A stretch of DNA of 64,000 nucleotides from Xanthomonas theicola (GCF_014236795.1 NZ_CP049017.1:474001-538000), one strand, 5' to 3'. Counted from the stretch's first letter, positions 53,305 to 63,241 are shown. Notes: generated from the letters alone by a model not told the origin. Made by a program: numbers and translations.

Positions 53305-54135
53305 ATGCAGCACGACCCCCTCCCTTCCCCCGCCGCGCGCGACGCCGCCGGGATACCGCGCGATGCGCCGCTGAGCGACGACGAGGCGGCGCTCGCGCGC
53401 AGGCTGGGCGTCAACGGCCTGTCGCGTCGCGAATTCATCGCCCTGCTGTCGGCCGCCGGGCTGAGCAGCGCAGGCGGCCAGATCGCCTTCAGCGACGCCG
53501 CGTTCGCTGCCCCGGCCAGCGTGCCGCTGCCGCAGAATGCGCTGCCGGTGGTGCTGTGGATCAACGGCCAGCGCCACGCGCTGACGCTGGACCCGCGTAC
53601 CACGCTGCTGGACGCGCTGCGCGAGCACCTGGCGCTGACCGGCACCAAGAAAGGCTGCGACCACGGCCAGTGCGGCGCCTGCACGGTGATCGTCGACGGC
53701 GAACGGCGGCTGGCCTGCCTGACCCTGGCGGCGCAGGCCGAGGACGCGCAGGTCACCACCATCGAAGGCCTGGTCGACGGCGAACGGCTACATCCGATGC
53801 AGGCCGCGTTCGTGCAGCACGACGGCTTCCAGTGCGGCTACTGCACGCCTGGGCAGATCTGCTCGGCGGTGGCGCTGCTCAACGAGATCAAGCGCGGCGA
53901 CGCCAGCCACGTCAGCGCCGATGTCAGCCAGCCGGTGACCGAACTCAGCGACGCGGAAGTGAGCGAACGCATGAGCGGCAACATCTGCCGTTGCGGTGCC
54001 TATCCCAAGATCGTCGCCGCGATCCAGGACGTGCACAGCGGCGGCGCGCCGCGCCCGCTGACCTGGCGCTACGTCGACCAGTCCGAACTGACTGCGGCGA
54101 AGATGGCGAAGGAGGTGGCCGATGACGCCGTTTAA
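53305..54135 (+). CDS. paoA: Periplasmic aldehyde oxidoreductase, [2Fe-2S] subunit
   Basis: A 276-aa small subunit of a PaoABC-type molybdenum hydroxylase that oxidises aromatic aldehydes in the periplasm. A twin-arginine signal is visible (SRREFIALLSAAGL, about residues 41-54), so the folded complex is Tat-exported. The plant-type ferredoxin domain has CDHGQCGACTVIVDGERRLAC. The second cluster domain has QCGYCTPGQICSA and CRCGAYP. The ATG at 53305 follows GGAG; MQERP 15 bp earlier is an alternative. It overlaps paoB by 14 bp. Confidence 0.92.
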   Translation: MQHDPLPSPAARDAAGIPRDAPLSDDEAALARRLGVNGLSRREFIALLSAAGLSSAGGQIAFSDAAFAAPASVPLPQNALPVVLWINGQRHALTLDPRTTLLDALREHLALTGTKKGCDHGQCGACTVIVDGERRLACLTLAAQAEDAQVTTIEGLVDGERLHPMQAAFVQHDGFQCGYCTPGQICSAVALLNEIKRGDASHVSADVSQPVTELSDAEVSERMSGNICRCGAYPKIVAAIQDVHSGGAPRPLTWRYVDQSELTAAKMAKEVADDAV

Positions 54136-55123
54136 GTACCAGCGCGCCAATTCTCCCGAGGACGCGGTGCGCCGCGTCGCCGCCAACCCGGGCGCGCGCT
54201 TCCTGGGCGGGGGCACCAACCTGCTCGATCTGATGAAGGAAGGCGTGACCGATGCCGACGAGATCGTCGACCTGACCCGACTCAAGGACCTGGCCGAGAT
54301 CGGCGAGACCGCCGACGGCGGCCTGCGCCTGGGCGCACTGGCCAACAACACCCACACCGCCAACCATCCGTTGGTGCGCCAGCGCTATCCGCTGCTGAGC
54401 CAAGCGATCCTGGCCGGGGCGACGATGCAACTGCGCAACATGGCCAGCAACGGCGGCAACCTGCTGCAGCGCACCCGCTGCGGTTATTTCTACGACACCG
54501 CCCTGCCCTGCAACAAGCGCGATCCCGGCAGCGGCTGCGGCGCGCGCGAGGGGCTCAACCGCACCCATGCGATCTTCGGCCACAGCGAACACTGCGTGGC
54601 GGTGCATCCGTCGGACATGTGCGTGGCGCTGGCCGCGCTGGATGCGACGGTGCAGGTGCGCACGCCGGCCGGTACCCGCCGCGAGATTCCCTTCGCCGAG
54701 TTCCACCTGCTGCCCGATGCGCGCGCCGACCTGGACAACCAGCTGGCGCATGGCGAGCTGATCGAGTCCATCGTCCTGCCGGCGCAGCGCTTCGCCGCGC
54801 ACAGCCACTACCTGAAGGTGCGCGACCGTGCCAGCTATGCGTTCGCACTGATCTCGGTCGCCGCGGCGCTGGCGCTGGAGCCGGACGGACGCATCCGCGA
54901 AGCACGCATCGCCATGGGCGGCGTGGCGCACAAGCCGTGGCGCGCGCACGCCGCCGAACGCGCCCTGCGCGGACAGCGCGCCGACGAGGCCGCCTTCGCC
55001 GCCGCCGCGCAGGCCGAGATGGCGGCGGCGCGCCCGCTGGCGCACAACGCCTACAAGGTGCCGATGGGCATGCACGCGATGATTCGCGCCCTGCACCGCG
55101 CCAGCGGCAGCGATGCCGCGTGA
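54122..55123 (+). CDS. paoB: Periplasmic aldehyde oxidoreductase, FAD subunit
   Basis: A 333-aa FAD-binding subunit of the xanthine dehydrogenase family. FAD motifs FLGGGTNLLDLMKEGVT and MQLRNMASNGGNLLQRTRCG are visible. CGYFYDTALPCNKRDPGSGC has the Cys pattern of the extra [4Fe-4S] cluster found in PaoB. It overlaps paoA and is 22 bp before paoC, forming one operon. Confidence 0.93.
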   Translation: MTPFKYQRANSPEDAVRRVAANPGARFLGGGTNLLDLMKEGVTDADEIVDLTRLKDLAEIGETADGGLRLGALANNTHTANHPLVRQRYPLLSQAILAGATMQLRNMASNGGNLLQRTRCGYFYDTALPCNKRDPGSGCGAREGLNRTHAIFGHSEHCVAVHPSDMCVALAALDATVQVRTPAGTRREIPFAEFHLLPDARADLDNQLAHGELIESIVLPAQRFAAHSHYLKVRDRASYAFALISVAAALALEPDGRIREARIAMGGVAHKPWRAHAAERALRGQRADEAAFAAAAQAEMAAARPLAHNAYKVPMGMHAMIRALHRASGSDAA

Positions 55124-55145
55124 ACGCCGAACCGGAGAATCTGCA

Positions 55146-57339
55146 ATGAGCTATATCGGCAAGGAAATGCGTCGCGTCGATGGCTACGCCAAGGTCACCG
55201 GCAAGGCGCGCTATGCGGCGGAGTTCCAGATCCCGCACCTGACCCATGGCTACATCCTCACCAGCACCATCGCCAAGGGTCGCATCGTCCGCATCGACAC
55301 CGGCGCCGCCAAGGCCGCGCCGGGCGTGATCAAGGTGCTGACCCACCTCAACTCGATCAAGCCGGTCTCGGACGAAGTCAAGAAGAAGGGCGAGGACCTG
55401 TCGTTCCGCGCCATGCTCGACGACCGCATCCATTTCAGCGCCCAACCGATCGCGGTGGTGGTGGCCTCCACCTTCGAGCAGGCGCGACATGCCGCGCGGC
55501 TGATCCAGGTCGACTACGCGGCCGAGACGCCACGCACCGATTTCGACGCGCTGCTCGGTCAGGCCCACGATCCGACCCCGGAAGAATCACCGCGGCCACG
55601 CGGCGATCCGGCCGCCGCGTTCGCCGCCGCGCCGGTCAAGCTACAGGCCGCGTACACGATGCCGATCGAGCACCACAACCCGATGGAACCGCACGGCGGC
55701 ATCGGCTACTGGATCGGCAACCGGCTGACCGTCATCAACAAGAGCCAGAGCGTCCACCAGGACCGCGAGCAACTGGCCGGCTACTTCGGCATTGCGCCCG
55801 AACAGGTCAATGTGGTGTCGCTGTTCGTTGGCGGCGCGTTCGGCTCGTGCCTGCGCCCGAACTACTACACCTTCCTGCTCGGCGCGGTGTCCAAGGCGGT
55901 CGGGCGCCCGGTCAAGCTCGTCTATACCCGCCGGCAGATTTCAGCGGCCACGGCTACCGCCCCTACTACCGGGTGGAGCTGGATCTGGGCGCCGACGCCG
56001 CCGGCGCGCTGCAGGGGATCCGCTACCGGCACGTGCTCAACACCTCGCGCATCGAGGCGTTCAACGAGGCCATCTTCCGCAATGCGCGTTCGCTGTACGC
56101 CTGCCGCAACGTGGAGGACCGCTTCGAAGTGGTGGAAACCGACCTGCCGACGCCACAGGCGATGCGCGCGCCCGGGACCATCAGCCAGATGTTCGGCATC
56201 GAGTGCGCGATGGACGAACTGGCCTACGCGCTGAAGATGGATCCGCTGCAGCTGCGCCTGGCCAACTACGCCGAGACCGACCCGGAGACCGGCAAGCCGT
56301 TTTCCAGCAAGGCGCTGCGCGAGTGCTACCGACTCGGCGCGGAGAGATTCGGCTGGAGCCAGCGCACCCCCGAGCCGCGCTCGATGCGCGACCGCCGGCT
56401 GCTGGTCGGCTGGGGCATGGCCACCGGCACCTGGGCGGCGATGCAGATGCCGGCGCTGGCGCGGGTGGTGCTCAAGGCCGACGGCAGCGCTCAGGTCGGC
56501 AGCGCCACCGCCGACATCGGCCCCGGCACCTATACGGTGATGACCCTGATCGCCGCCGAGTACCTGGGCCTGGACGCCACGCGCGTGCAATTCGAGCTCG
56601 GCGACACGCGCTTGCCCAAGGCGCCGTCGCAGGGCGGCTCGTGGACCACCGCCAGTGTCGGCAGCGCGATCCACGGCGCGGCGCGCGAGATCCGCGGCAA
56701 GCTGCTAGCACTGGCCAGGCAGGACGGGCAATCCGCGTTCGCCGACCTGGACGTGGACGCGGTGGAACTGGCCGGCGGCCAACTGCGCCCGACCGGCCAG
56801 CCCGGCGCCGGCCTGGACGTGGCCGGACTGATGCGCCAGCACGGTTTCCAGGAACTGGAAGTGGTCCACGAGTCCAAGCCCTCTCCGCAGCGCGAGAACT
56901 ACGCCACCGCTGCACACGGCGCGCAGTTCATCGAGGTCAAGGTCGATCCGGACACCGGCATGGTGCAGGTGACCCGGGTCATCGAGGCCACCGCCTGCGG
57001 CAGGATCATGAACCCGCTGACCTCGCACAGCCAGGAAATCGGGGGGTGGTGATGGGCATCGGCATGGCGCTCAGCGAAGGCACCGAGGTCGACCACCGCT
57101 ACGGGCGCATGCTCAACTCCTCGCTGGCCGACTACCATGTGCCGGTCAATGCCGACGTGCACCTGATCGAGACCATGTTCGTCGAGGAAGACGACAAGAT
57201 CGTCAACCCGCTCGGGGTCAAGGGCATGGGCGAGCTGGGCATGGTCGGCATTCCCGCGGCCATCGCCAATGCCGTGTTCCATGCCACCGGCAGGCGCATC
57301 CGCGACCTGCCGATCACCCCGGACAAGCTGATCGGTTGA
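55146..57339 (+). pseudogene. paoC: Aldehyde oxidoreductase molybdopterin subunit with two frameshifts
   Basis: This would encode a ~730-aa molybdenum-cofactor subunit where the aldehyde is oxidised. Frame 1 runs from MSYIGKEMRRVDGYAKVTGK to VYTRRQ. At about 55938 one base is missing (CAGATTTCAGCGG where GHGYRPYYRVELDLGADAAG follows in the next frame). At about 57043-57050 another base is lost in a G run (ATCGGGGGGTGGTGATG), after which GIGMALSEGTEVDHRYGRML and the conserved VKGMGELGMVGIPAAIANAV continue in a third frame. Both losses are single bases in short runs, so either real decay or sequencing error. If real, PaoA and PaoB lack their catalytic partner. Confidence 0.8.
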
Positions 57340-57367
57340 GCCGGGCCGGCGCCGGCGGCGCGCCGGG

Positions 57368-57973
57368 CTACGGATCCAGCCAGCCGCGCTCCACCGCGGC
57401 CAGCACGTCGCCCTGCGTATCCAGGTCCAGTGCCAGCGCCGGGGCGACGATGCAGCCGAGACCGTCCAGTGCCATCGCCTCCAACAGCGCGCGCAGGCCC
57501 TGGTCGCCGGACAGCGGCAGATCGCGCCAGCGCGCCTGCGCCACTACCGCCGGCATGCCGCGCACGCCGGCGTAGGCGCTGACCGCGCAACCGGACGCGG
57601 CGCGATACGCCGCCGCCAGCAGGTCCTGCAGATGCGCCGCACCCAGCGCTGGCTGGTCGCAGCCGAGCACCAGGCTGTGACTGATCGATGCATCCTCATG
57701 CACCGCGGCGCGCAGGCAGGCCAGGCTGCTGCCCATCCCGGCCGACCAGTCCGGGTTGATCACGATCTCCACCGGCAGGCCGTCCAGCGCCGGACGCAGC
57801 GCCTCGGCTTGTGCCCCCAGCACCACCACGCAGCGCGCTGGCGCCGACGCCAGCGCCAACCGCACCGCGCGGCGCAGCAGCGGCTCGCCGTCGCGGGTCA
57901 GCGCCTGCTTGGCATGGCCAAGGCGGCGGCTGGCGCCGGCGCCGAGGACCAGGGCGGCATGCGCGGGGCTCAT
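57368..57973 (-). CDS. mocA: Molybdenum cofactor nucleotidyltransferase, MocA-like
   Basis: A 201-aa NTP-transferase that would add CMP (or GMP) to molybdopterin for the xanthine-dehydrogenase family. The N-terminal nucleotide-binding signature LVLGAGASRRLGHAKQALTR is clear, followed by VLGAQAEAL, NPDWSAGMGSSLACL and VLGCDQPALGAAHL. E. coli PaoABC uses the CMP form made by MocA. It is convergent with paoC and its ATG overlaps the xdhC stop by 4 bp. Confidence 0.88.
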   Translation of the reverse strand: MSPAHAALVLGAGASRRLGHAKQALTRDGEPLLRRAVRLALASAPARCVVVLGAQAEALRPALDGLPVEIVINPDWSAGMGSSLACLRAAVHEDASISHSLVLGCDQPALGAAHLQDLLAAAYRAASGCAVSAYAGVRGMPAVVAQARWRDLPLSGDQGLRALLEAMALDGLGCIVAPALALDLDTQGDVLAAVERGWLDP

Positions 57974-59037
57974 CGCGCGACCCGCGTGCCGCGTTCGACG
58001 CGCGCCACCGCCGGCAGCGGCGGCACGGCATCGCCACCGTGCAATCGGGTCACCGTGCGCCGGCCCGGTTCCGGCACAGCGTCCGCCGACGTCGCGGCGC
58101 ATTCGGCCTGCAACTGCGCGGCGATGCTCAGCGCGATCGCCTCGGCACCGCTGCCGCCGAGCCGCAATCCGATCGGCGAATGCAGTCGCGGCAACAGTTG
58201 CGCGTGCTGCTGCGGTCGCAACAGGCGGAACAGGTCCTCGCGCCGGCGCGCCGGTCCCAGCAGGCCCAGGAACGGGATCGCGCTCGCCGCCAGCGCGTCC
58301 AGCGCCTCGCGGTCCAGTTCGAAGTGGTGGTGCATCACCAGCGCCGCATCGCTGTCGGCGCACTCGGCCAGGGCCCGGGTCGGCGTGCACGCCAGCGCCA
58401 GGTCGGCCAGCATCGCCTGCCCTGCCCAGCGCGGACGCTGTTCCACCAGCGTGGTCATCCAGCCCAGCTGCCGCAGCAGTGGCAGCAGCACGGCGCTTTC
58501 GGGGCCGGCGCCGAACACACTGACCCGCGGCGGCGGCACCTGCACCTGGCCACTGCAGGCCGCCACGGCAGGCCGGGCCTGGCGCGGCAAGCGCCACTGC
58601 AGCACTTCGCCAGCCACCGTCGCGGCGACACCGCCGCCGGCATCCAGCGCCAGGGTCAAACCACCGCGCCGCTGCAACCATGCCTGCGCCAGGCGTTCGA
58701 AGCCGGGCAGCGCCGACAGCGGCAACAAGGCCAGGTGCAGGCGCCCGCGGCAGCCCACCGCCGAGCCGGACAGCAGATCCTCGTCGGCGCGCGTGTCGAT
58801 CTCCATCCACGCCAGCGTGCCGGCCGCCGCCGCGCTCGCCGCGCAGCGCGCGATATCCGGTTCCAGGCAACCGCCGCTGAGCCAGCCCTGCTGCGCGCCG
58901 TCGACGCCGAACAGCGCGATCGCGCCGGCATGCGCGTAGGTGGAGCCTTCGGCAACCATCACCACCGCCAGCACCACGGGCGCGCGGTGTCGGCAGGCGA
59001 GCATGGCGTCTTGGAGACAGTGTCTGGCGGCGGACAT
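57970..59037 (-). CDS. XdhC/CoxI-family molybdenum cofactor insertion chaperone
   Basis: A 355-aa cytoplasmic protein that should sulfurate or carry the molybdenum cofactor and insert it into the PaoC-type subunit (PaoD role). The N-terminal XdhC_CoxI part is VVLAVVMVAEGSTYAHAGAI with GWLSGGCLEPDIARCA. The C-terminal Rossmann XdhC_C part has VSVFGAGPESAVLLPLLRQL and PIGLRLGGSGAEAIALSIAA. The start at 59037 is the most family-like; longer in-frame starts exist. It is co-transcribed with mocA. Confidence 0.88.
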   Translation of the reverse strand: MSAARHCLQDAMLACRHRAPVVLAVVMVAEGSTYAHAGAIALFGVDGAQQGWLSGGCLEPDIARCAASAAAAGTLAWMEIDTRADEDLLSGSAVGCRGRLHLALLPLSALPGFERLAQAWLQRRGGLTLALDAGGGVAATVAGEVLQWRLPRQARPAVAACSGQVQVPPPRVSVFGAGPESAVLLPLLRQLGWMTTLVEQRPRWAGQAMLADLALACTPTRALAECADSDAALVMHHHFELDREALDALAASAIPFLGLLGPARRREDLFRLLRPQQHAQLLPRLHSPIGLRLGGSGAEAIALSIAAQLQAECAATSADAVPEPGRRTVTRLHGGDAVPPLPAVARVERGTRVAR

Positions 59038-59216
59038 GCGGCACAGGCCGTGGCTGGGAAGGACAGGGTAAATAGCGGCCTGTGGTGGCGAGGTGACTTG
59101 GCCGGCCGCCGGAAGCGCTGCGGCCATCGCAGGCGACGGCAAACCAGCAGGATCATGCGATCGAGACCGGGGTGCGCACGCATCGTCCCCACGCCGCCCG
59201 CGATGCAGGGACCACA

Positions 59217-59323
59217 TGGACACCCACGCACCGGACACCGACATCGCCGATCGGATCCGGCGGCGCCTGCTCGGCGCCGCCGCGCCGACTGCCCTGCCCC
59301 TGGCCGGCACCGCCACAGCATGA
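59217..59323 (+). other. Possible truncated Tat-leader gene
   Basis: A 35-codon frame with ATG at 59217 reads THAPDTDIADRIRRRLLGAA and APTALPLAGTATA before TGA. RRRLLGAAAP followed by a hydrophobic stretch resembles a twin-arginine signal peptide with nothing behind it. It could be the stump of an exported protein or chance in GC-rich DNA. The rest of the 400-bp gap between xdhC and the next gene holds nothing I recognise. Confidence 0.3.
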
Positions 59324-59437
59324 TGGGCGGCGCCAAGGCGCGCTACGATTGCATCGCGGCGTTTCCGGCCGGGCCTGCATCGCAGGGGGTTTTTGTTCGG
59401 GCGCAGGTGGGCAGCGCAGCGCCACAGGCGTGGCTCG

Positions 59438-60625
59438 CTAGCGCAGATGAAAACGCTCGAAACGCTCCAGCGCTGCGTCGATCGCCGCCTTCAGCGCGGG
59501 CCGCTGCGGCACCAGCCAGGTCCATTTCTGGATCCGCAGGCTGCCGGCCTGGCGATCCATTTTCAGGTCGAGCGCGGCCACGATGCGGTCGCCGACCAGC
59601 ACCGGCAGCGCGAAGTAGCCGAGCACCCGCTGCGCCGCCGGCAGGTAGGCCTCGAAGCGGTGTCCGTAGCCGAAGAACTGCAGCAGGCGCTTGCGCTGGA
59701 TCAGCAGCGGATCGAACGGTGACAGCAGATGCGCGAACGACGCGTCCAGCCGCGGCAGCGGCCGCTCCAGTAACGCCGGCTCGGCCCACAGCGCCGCCTG
59801 TTCCTGTCCTTGCAGATGCACCGGAAGCAGCTGCCTCCTGGCGACCGCGGTGGCGATCAGCGCGCGCACCGCCGCCTTGGCGCCGGCGTTGCCGTAGCAC
59901 ACCGACTCCACGCCGACGATGCCCTGCGCGCGCAGCGCCCGGTCCAGCAGGTAGCGCGCGTACTGCGCTGGGCTCGCCGGGCGCGGGCGCCGGCTCCAGC
60001 CGAAGTGGCGCACGGCCAGTTCGTAGGTCTTGAGCATGCCGCTGCGCTGGCCGACCACCAGATCGCCGCTGAAGAAGCCATAGCGCAACGCCGCGCGCGA
60101 CGGCTTGCGGCTGCCCCACGGATGGGTCTTCTCGACCAGTACGTCGTCGTCGATGTCGCGGATCGACAACGGTCCGTCGTCGCGAATGCGCCGCAGCAGC
60201 TTCGCATAACCGGCGGGATCGACCTTGCCCGCCGCGTCCGTCCCGGCGCGATAGCGCGCCATCTGCGCCACGTACATGCGGTAGTCGGCGACCGGCACAT
60301 AGGCCAGCGCATGCGTCCAGTACTCGAACACCGACTTGTCCTGCGACTGGACCCGCTCCAGGTCCTGTTGGCGGTACTCGGGGATGCGGCTGTACAGCAC
60401 GTGGTGGTGGCTGCGCTCGATCACGTGGATGGTATCGATCTGCACATAGCCGAGATGCACGATGGCCTGCCGCACCGCCTCCGCACCCGCACCGAACGGC
60501 GCGGCGGCGGTCAGCCGCTGCGCATCGAGCCACAACACGCGCGCGCGGCGGCGAGCGGAACAGAGGCAACGCCTGTCTTCGGCATCGGTGCGGCATTCCG
60601 ACGATCGCAGGATGCCGCAGAGCAT
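59438..60625 (-). CDS. YcaQ/AlkX-like winged-helix DNA glycosylase
   Basis: A ~395-aa member of the HTH_42 superfamily, related to E. coli YcaQ, which unhooks DNA interstrand crosslinks and removes bulky alkyl lesions. The N-terminal winged helix carries LGYVQIDTIHVIERSHHHVL with a Q-hydrophobic-D triad (QID), the catalytic pattern reported for YcaQ. HPWGSRKPSRAALRYGFFSG, and LSPFDPLLIQRKRLLQFFGY with YFALPVLVGDRIVAALDLK near the end, are also family-like. The start is uncertain; the ATG at 60625 avoids an Arg/Ala-rich upstream extension. Confidence 0.8.
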   Translation of the reverse strand: MLCGILRSSECRTDAEDRRCLCSARRRARVLWLDAQRLTAAAPFGAGAEAVRQAIVHLGYVQIDTIHVIERSHHHVLYSRIPEYRQQDLERVQSQDKSVFEYWTHALAYVPVADYRMYVAQMARYRAGTDAAGKVDPAGYAKLLRRIRDDGPLSIRDIDDDVLVEKTHPWGSRKPSRAALRYGFFSGDLVVGQRSGMLKTYELAVRHFGWSRRPRPASPAQYARYLLDRALRAQGIVGVESVCYGNAGAKAAVRALIATAVARRQLLPVHLQGQEQAALWAEPALLERPLPRLDASFAHLLSPFDPLLIQRKRLLQFFGYGHRFEAYLPAAQRVLGYFALPVLVGDRIVAALDLKMDRQAGSLRIQKWTWLVPQRPALKAAIDAALERFERFHLR

Positions 60626-61056
60626 AGCAACGCCGGACGCTGCGCGGCCGCCGCCGCACCGGCGACGTGCGCGGGCGGGAGCGGCGCGCGCTCGCTGTCG
60701 ATGGAGACGCCCGCTGTGGCGTCGTCCACACCGGGCCGCGCAGCGGCTGGCGCCAATGCCGCGCCTGGCCGGCGCCGCGGCGGCGATCGGCCGCCACGGC
60801 CCTGCCCCCGGCCAGCGCCAGGACGACGCCCGCTGCAGCGCGGCATTGCAATACACGTATGGGCGCCGCGATTTAAATCATTGGTCGCGCCGCCAGCGTG
60901 CCACCTATCCTCGCCGCTGCGCTGGCGCCATGCCCGGTTTCGACATGGCGCCAGCCACGCGCGGCGACGGCGCGGCGGCGCGGCCATCGTGTCCGCAGGC
61001 GACGGCGCCGCGTGCCTACCGACAGACGCTGCAGCAGTGCGGAGAACGCATCCACC
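60626..61056. other. Intergenic region between ycaQ-like gene and MFS transporter
   Basis: About 430 bp between divergent genes, very GC-rich. The one standout is an AT-rich 10-bp palindrome GATTTAAATC at 60870-60879 flanked by GCGCC-type sequence on both sides, which could be an operator for the transporter. No gene is evident. Confidence 0.35.
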
Positions 61057-62361
61057 ATGGCAGAACCGATCGGGCCGGCGGCCCCGCGCTCCACTCCCGC
61101 GCCACTGCCCGGCCATGCGCCGTCCTACCGCGCCGCACTGTCGCTGCTGGCCTCGCTGTTCTTCATGTGGGGCTTCATCACCGTCATCAACAACACGCTG
61201 CTGCCGCACCTGCGCAGCGTGTTCGAACTGAGCTACACCCAGGCCACGCTGATCGAATCGGTCTGGTTCATCGCCTACTTCTTCGCCTCGCTGCCGTCGG
61301 CCAAGCTGATCCAGCGGATCGGCTACCAGCGCGCGCTGGTCATTGGACTGGGCATCATGGCGCTCGGCGCGCTGGGCATGATCGCCGCCGCACGCCTGGT
61401 CTCGTACGGCATCACGCTCGGTTCGCTGTTCGTGATCGCCAGCGGCATCACCCTGCTGCAGGTCGCGGCCAATCCGTACGTCGCGGTGATCGGCACGGTG
61501 GACACCGCCTCGGCACGGCTCAACCTGATGCAGGCGTTCAACTCGGTCGGCACCACCCTGGCGCCGCTGTTCGGCGGCTACCTGATCCTGGGCCGCTCGG
61601 CCTCCGGCACCGCCAAGGGCGATGCCGTGCTGAGCCAGGCCGAACGCCTAGCCGACGCGCAGTCGGTGCAGTTGCCTTATCTGATCGTCGCCGCGGTACT
61701 GGTGGCGCTGGCCATCGTCGTCGCCCGCAGCAGGCTGCCGACGCTCGGCCAGGCCACCCGGCGCGCCACCAGCCAGGAACGCGCCAACCATTCGCTGTGG
61801 CGGCATCGCAATCTGGTGCTCGGCATCCCGGCCATCTTCATCTACCTGATCGCCGAGATCGGTGTCTCCAACCTGTTCATCAATTTCGTGTCGCAGCCGC
61901 ACATTGGCAACCTCACCCACGAACAGGCCTCGCACTACCTGTTCCTGCTGTGGGGCGGGATGATGGTGGGACGTTTCGCCGGCAGCGCGCTGATGCGCGC
62001 GATCCGCCCGGAAACCGTGCTGGCGTCGTTCTCGGTCGGCGCGTTCGTGGTGGTGCTGCTGGCCGTGTTCAGCACCGGCCATGTCGCGATGTGGTCGCTG
62101 ATCGCGGTGGGCCTGTTCCACTCCATCATGTTCCCGACCATCTTCACCCTCGGCATCAAGGGCCTGGGCCCGCTCACCGAGGAAGGCTCCGGCCTGCTGA
62201 TCATGGCCATCGCCGGCGGCGCGCTGGTGGTGGTGCAGGGCTGGCTGGCCGATCATGTCGGCCTGCAACGCGCCTTCCTGCTCACCGCCGCATGCGAGCT
62301 GTACGTGCTGTTCTATGCGCTGTGGGGCGCGAAGACGCGGCCGCCGCCGGCCAACGCCTAG
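61057..62361 (+). CDS. Sugar MFS transporter (FucP/GluP-like)
   Basis: A 434-aa inner-membrane permease with about 12 helices that should import a hexose or amino sugar with protons. FucP-family marks: LASLFFMWGFITVINNTLLP, QATLIESVWFIAYFFASLPS, GITLLQVAANPYVAVIG, LNLMQAFNSVGTTLAPLFGG and FPTIFTLGIKGLGPLTEEGS. The ATG at 61057 is preceded by GGAGAACG. No catabolic genes lie next to it, so the sugar is not indicated. Confidence 0.9.
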   Translation: MAEPIGPAAPRSTPAPLPGHAPSYRAALSLLASLFFMWGFITVINNTLLPHLRSVFELSYTQATLIESVWFIAYFFASLPSAKLIQRIGYQRALVIGLGIMALGALGMIAAARLVSYGITLGSLFVIASGITLLQVAANPYVAVIGTVDTASARLNLMQAFNSVGTTLAPLFGGYLILGRSASGTAKGDAVLSQAERLADAQSVQLPYLIVAAVLVALAIVVARSRLPTLGQATRRATSQERANHSLWRHRNLVLGIPAIFIYLIAEIGVSNLFINFVSQPHIGNLTHEQASHYLFLLWGGMMVGRFAGSALMRAIRPETVLASFSVGAFVVVLLAVFSTGHVAMWSLIAVGLFHSIMFPTIFTLGIKGLGPLTEEGSGLLIMAIAGGALVVVQGWLADHVGLQRAFLLTAACELYVLFYALWGAKTRPPPANA

Positions 62362-62443
62362 AACGGCGACGGCCGACACCACGCGGCGCGATGGCGCTGT
62401 GGCATGCCGACCGCGGGGCGCGGCGCCGCGCCCGGGGCGATGG

Positions 62444-62638
62444 ATGGTGCTGCGCCGACAAACGGTAGAATGGGTGTTGGCCGAGTTGATGGAGCGTCGC
62501 CTTGGGCGACGGTTCCCGCTGCGCGGCGCGGCCGCAGCGGCCACGGAAATGGCACTGGCGGTGCTGTCCTGCAACCTCGAACGCCTGCGCAGCCTGCTCG
62601 GCGACAGGGAACTGATCGGAAGACTGCAGGCTGCCTGA
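62444..62638 (+). pseudogene. Transposase C-terminal fragment (IS1182-like)
   Basis: A 64-codon frame with RRQTVEWVLAELMERRLGRR, then RGAAAAATEMALAVLSCNLE, RLRSLLGDRELIGRL. The spacing of RQxVE, RG and EMxLAVLxxNLxR matches the end of IS1182-type transposases (catalytic Glu near the RQTVE motif). There is no upstream part of the transposase. It is a remnant, although an annotated small hypothetical protein is possible. Confidence 0.5.
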
Positions 62639-62746
62639 ATCCGTTCGTTTCCGGGAAAAAGCGACGCCCATTGCGGGACGCTGCTCGGTTCCGGGCCGGA
62701 ACCAGTTCTGACGCAGGCTCCGATCCGGCCTTTTTCCTGCGGCCGA

Positions 62747-63151
62747 TCAGTATTTGACCAGCGGGAATTTCAGGCCCGGGTGGCGCGTTTTCCATTCGTT
62801 GTAGGCGGCGGTGCCTTCCCAGGCGGCGAACGCCTTCGGCGTGCGGCCACGGCCGGACCAGGTCTCGCCGGTATGCGGCAGTTGATACTTCGGCTTGACC
62901 TCGCTGCGGCCGCCGGCGGACTTGGCGCTGGCTGGCTTGGGCGCCGCGCTGCTCACGTAGGCGGCGATCTCGTTGCGCTGCTTGGCGCTGAAGAATTCGG
63001 CGAACTGCTCCAGCAGCGACAGCACATTGCCATGGGCGGCGCTGGTCTCGCCTTCGCGCACCTGCTTCTCCTGCTCTTCCAGCTTGCGCATCTCTTCCTG
63101 CAGCTTGGCCTTGGCTTCGGCGATTTGTTGCAAGTTGCGAACTTCCGTCAT
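62747..63151 (-). CDS. H-NS family nucleoid-associated regulator
   Basis: A 134-aa DNA-binding silencer of the Xanthomonas XvrA/BV3F type. The N-terminal half is a long coiled coil for oligomerisation (NLQQIAEAKAKLQEEMRKLE onward). The middle is low-complexity Ala/Lys/Ser. The C-terminal H-NS domain is PKYQLPHTGETWSGRGRTPK, AFAAWEG with the RGR minor-groove hook. Such proteins silence AT-rich acquired DNA, and this gene lies next to an integrated island. A long leader with direct repeats precedes it. Confidence 0.9.
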   Translation of the reverse strand: MTEVRNLQQIAEAKAKLQEEMRKLEEQEKQVREGETSAAHGNVLSLLEQFAEFFSAKQRNEIAAYVSSAAPKPASAKSAGGRSEVKPKYQLPHTGETWSGRGRTPKAFAAWEGTAAYNEWKTRHPGLKFPLVKY

Positions 63152-63241
63152 TTTCTAAAGACCCGTGGATAATAAAAGTTGGAACGGTCGGAGTACGTCC
63201 TCCGGAACAACGAAATCGTCTGGCGGTGATTTCGGCTCGCG

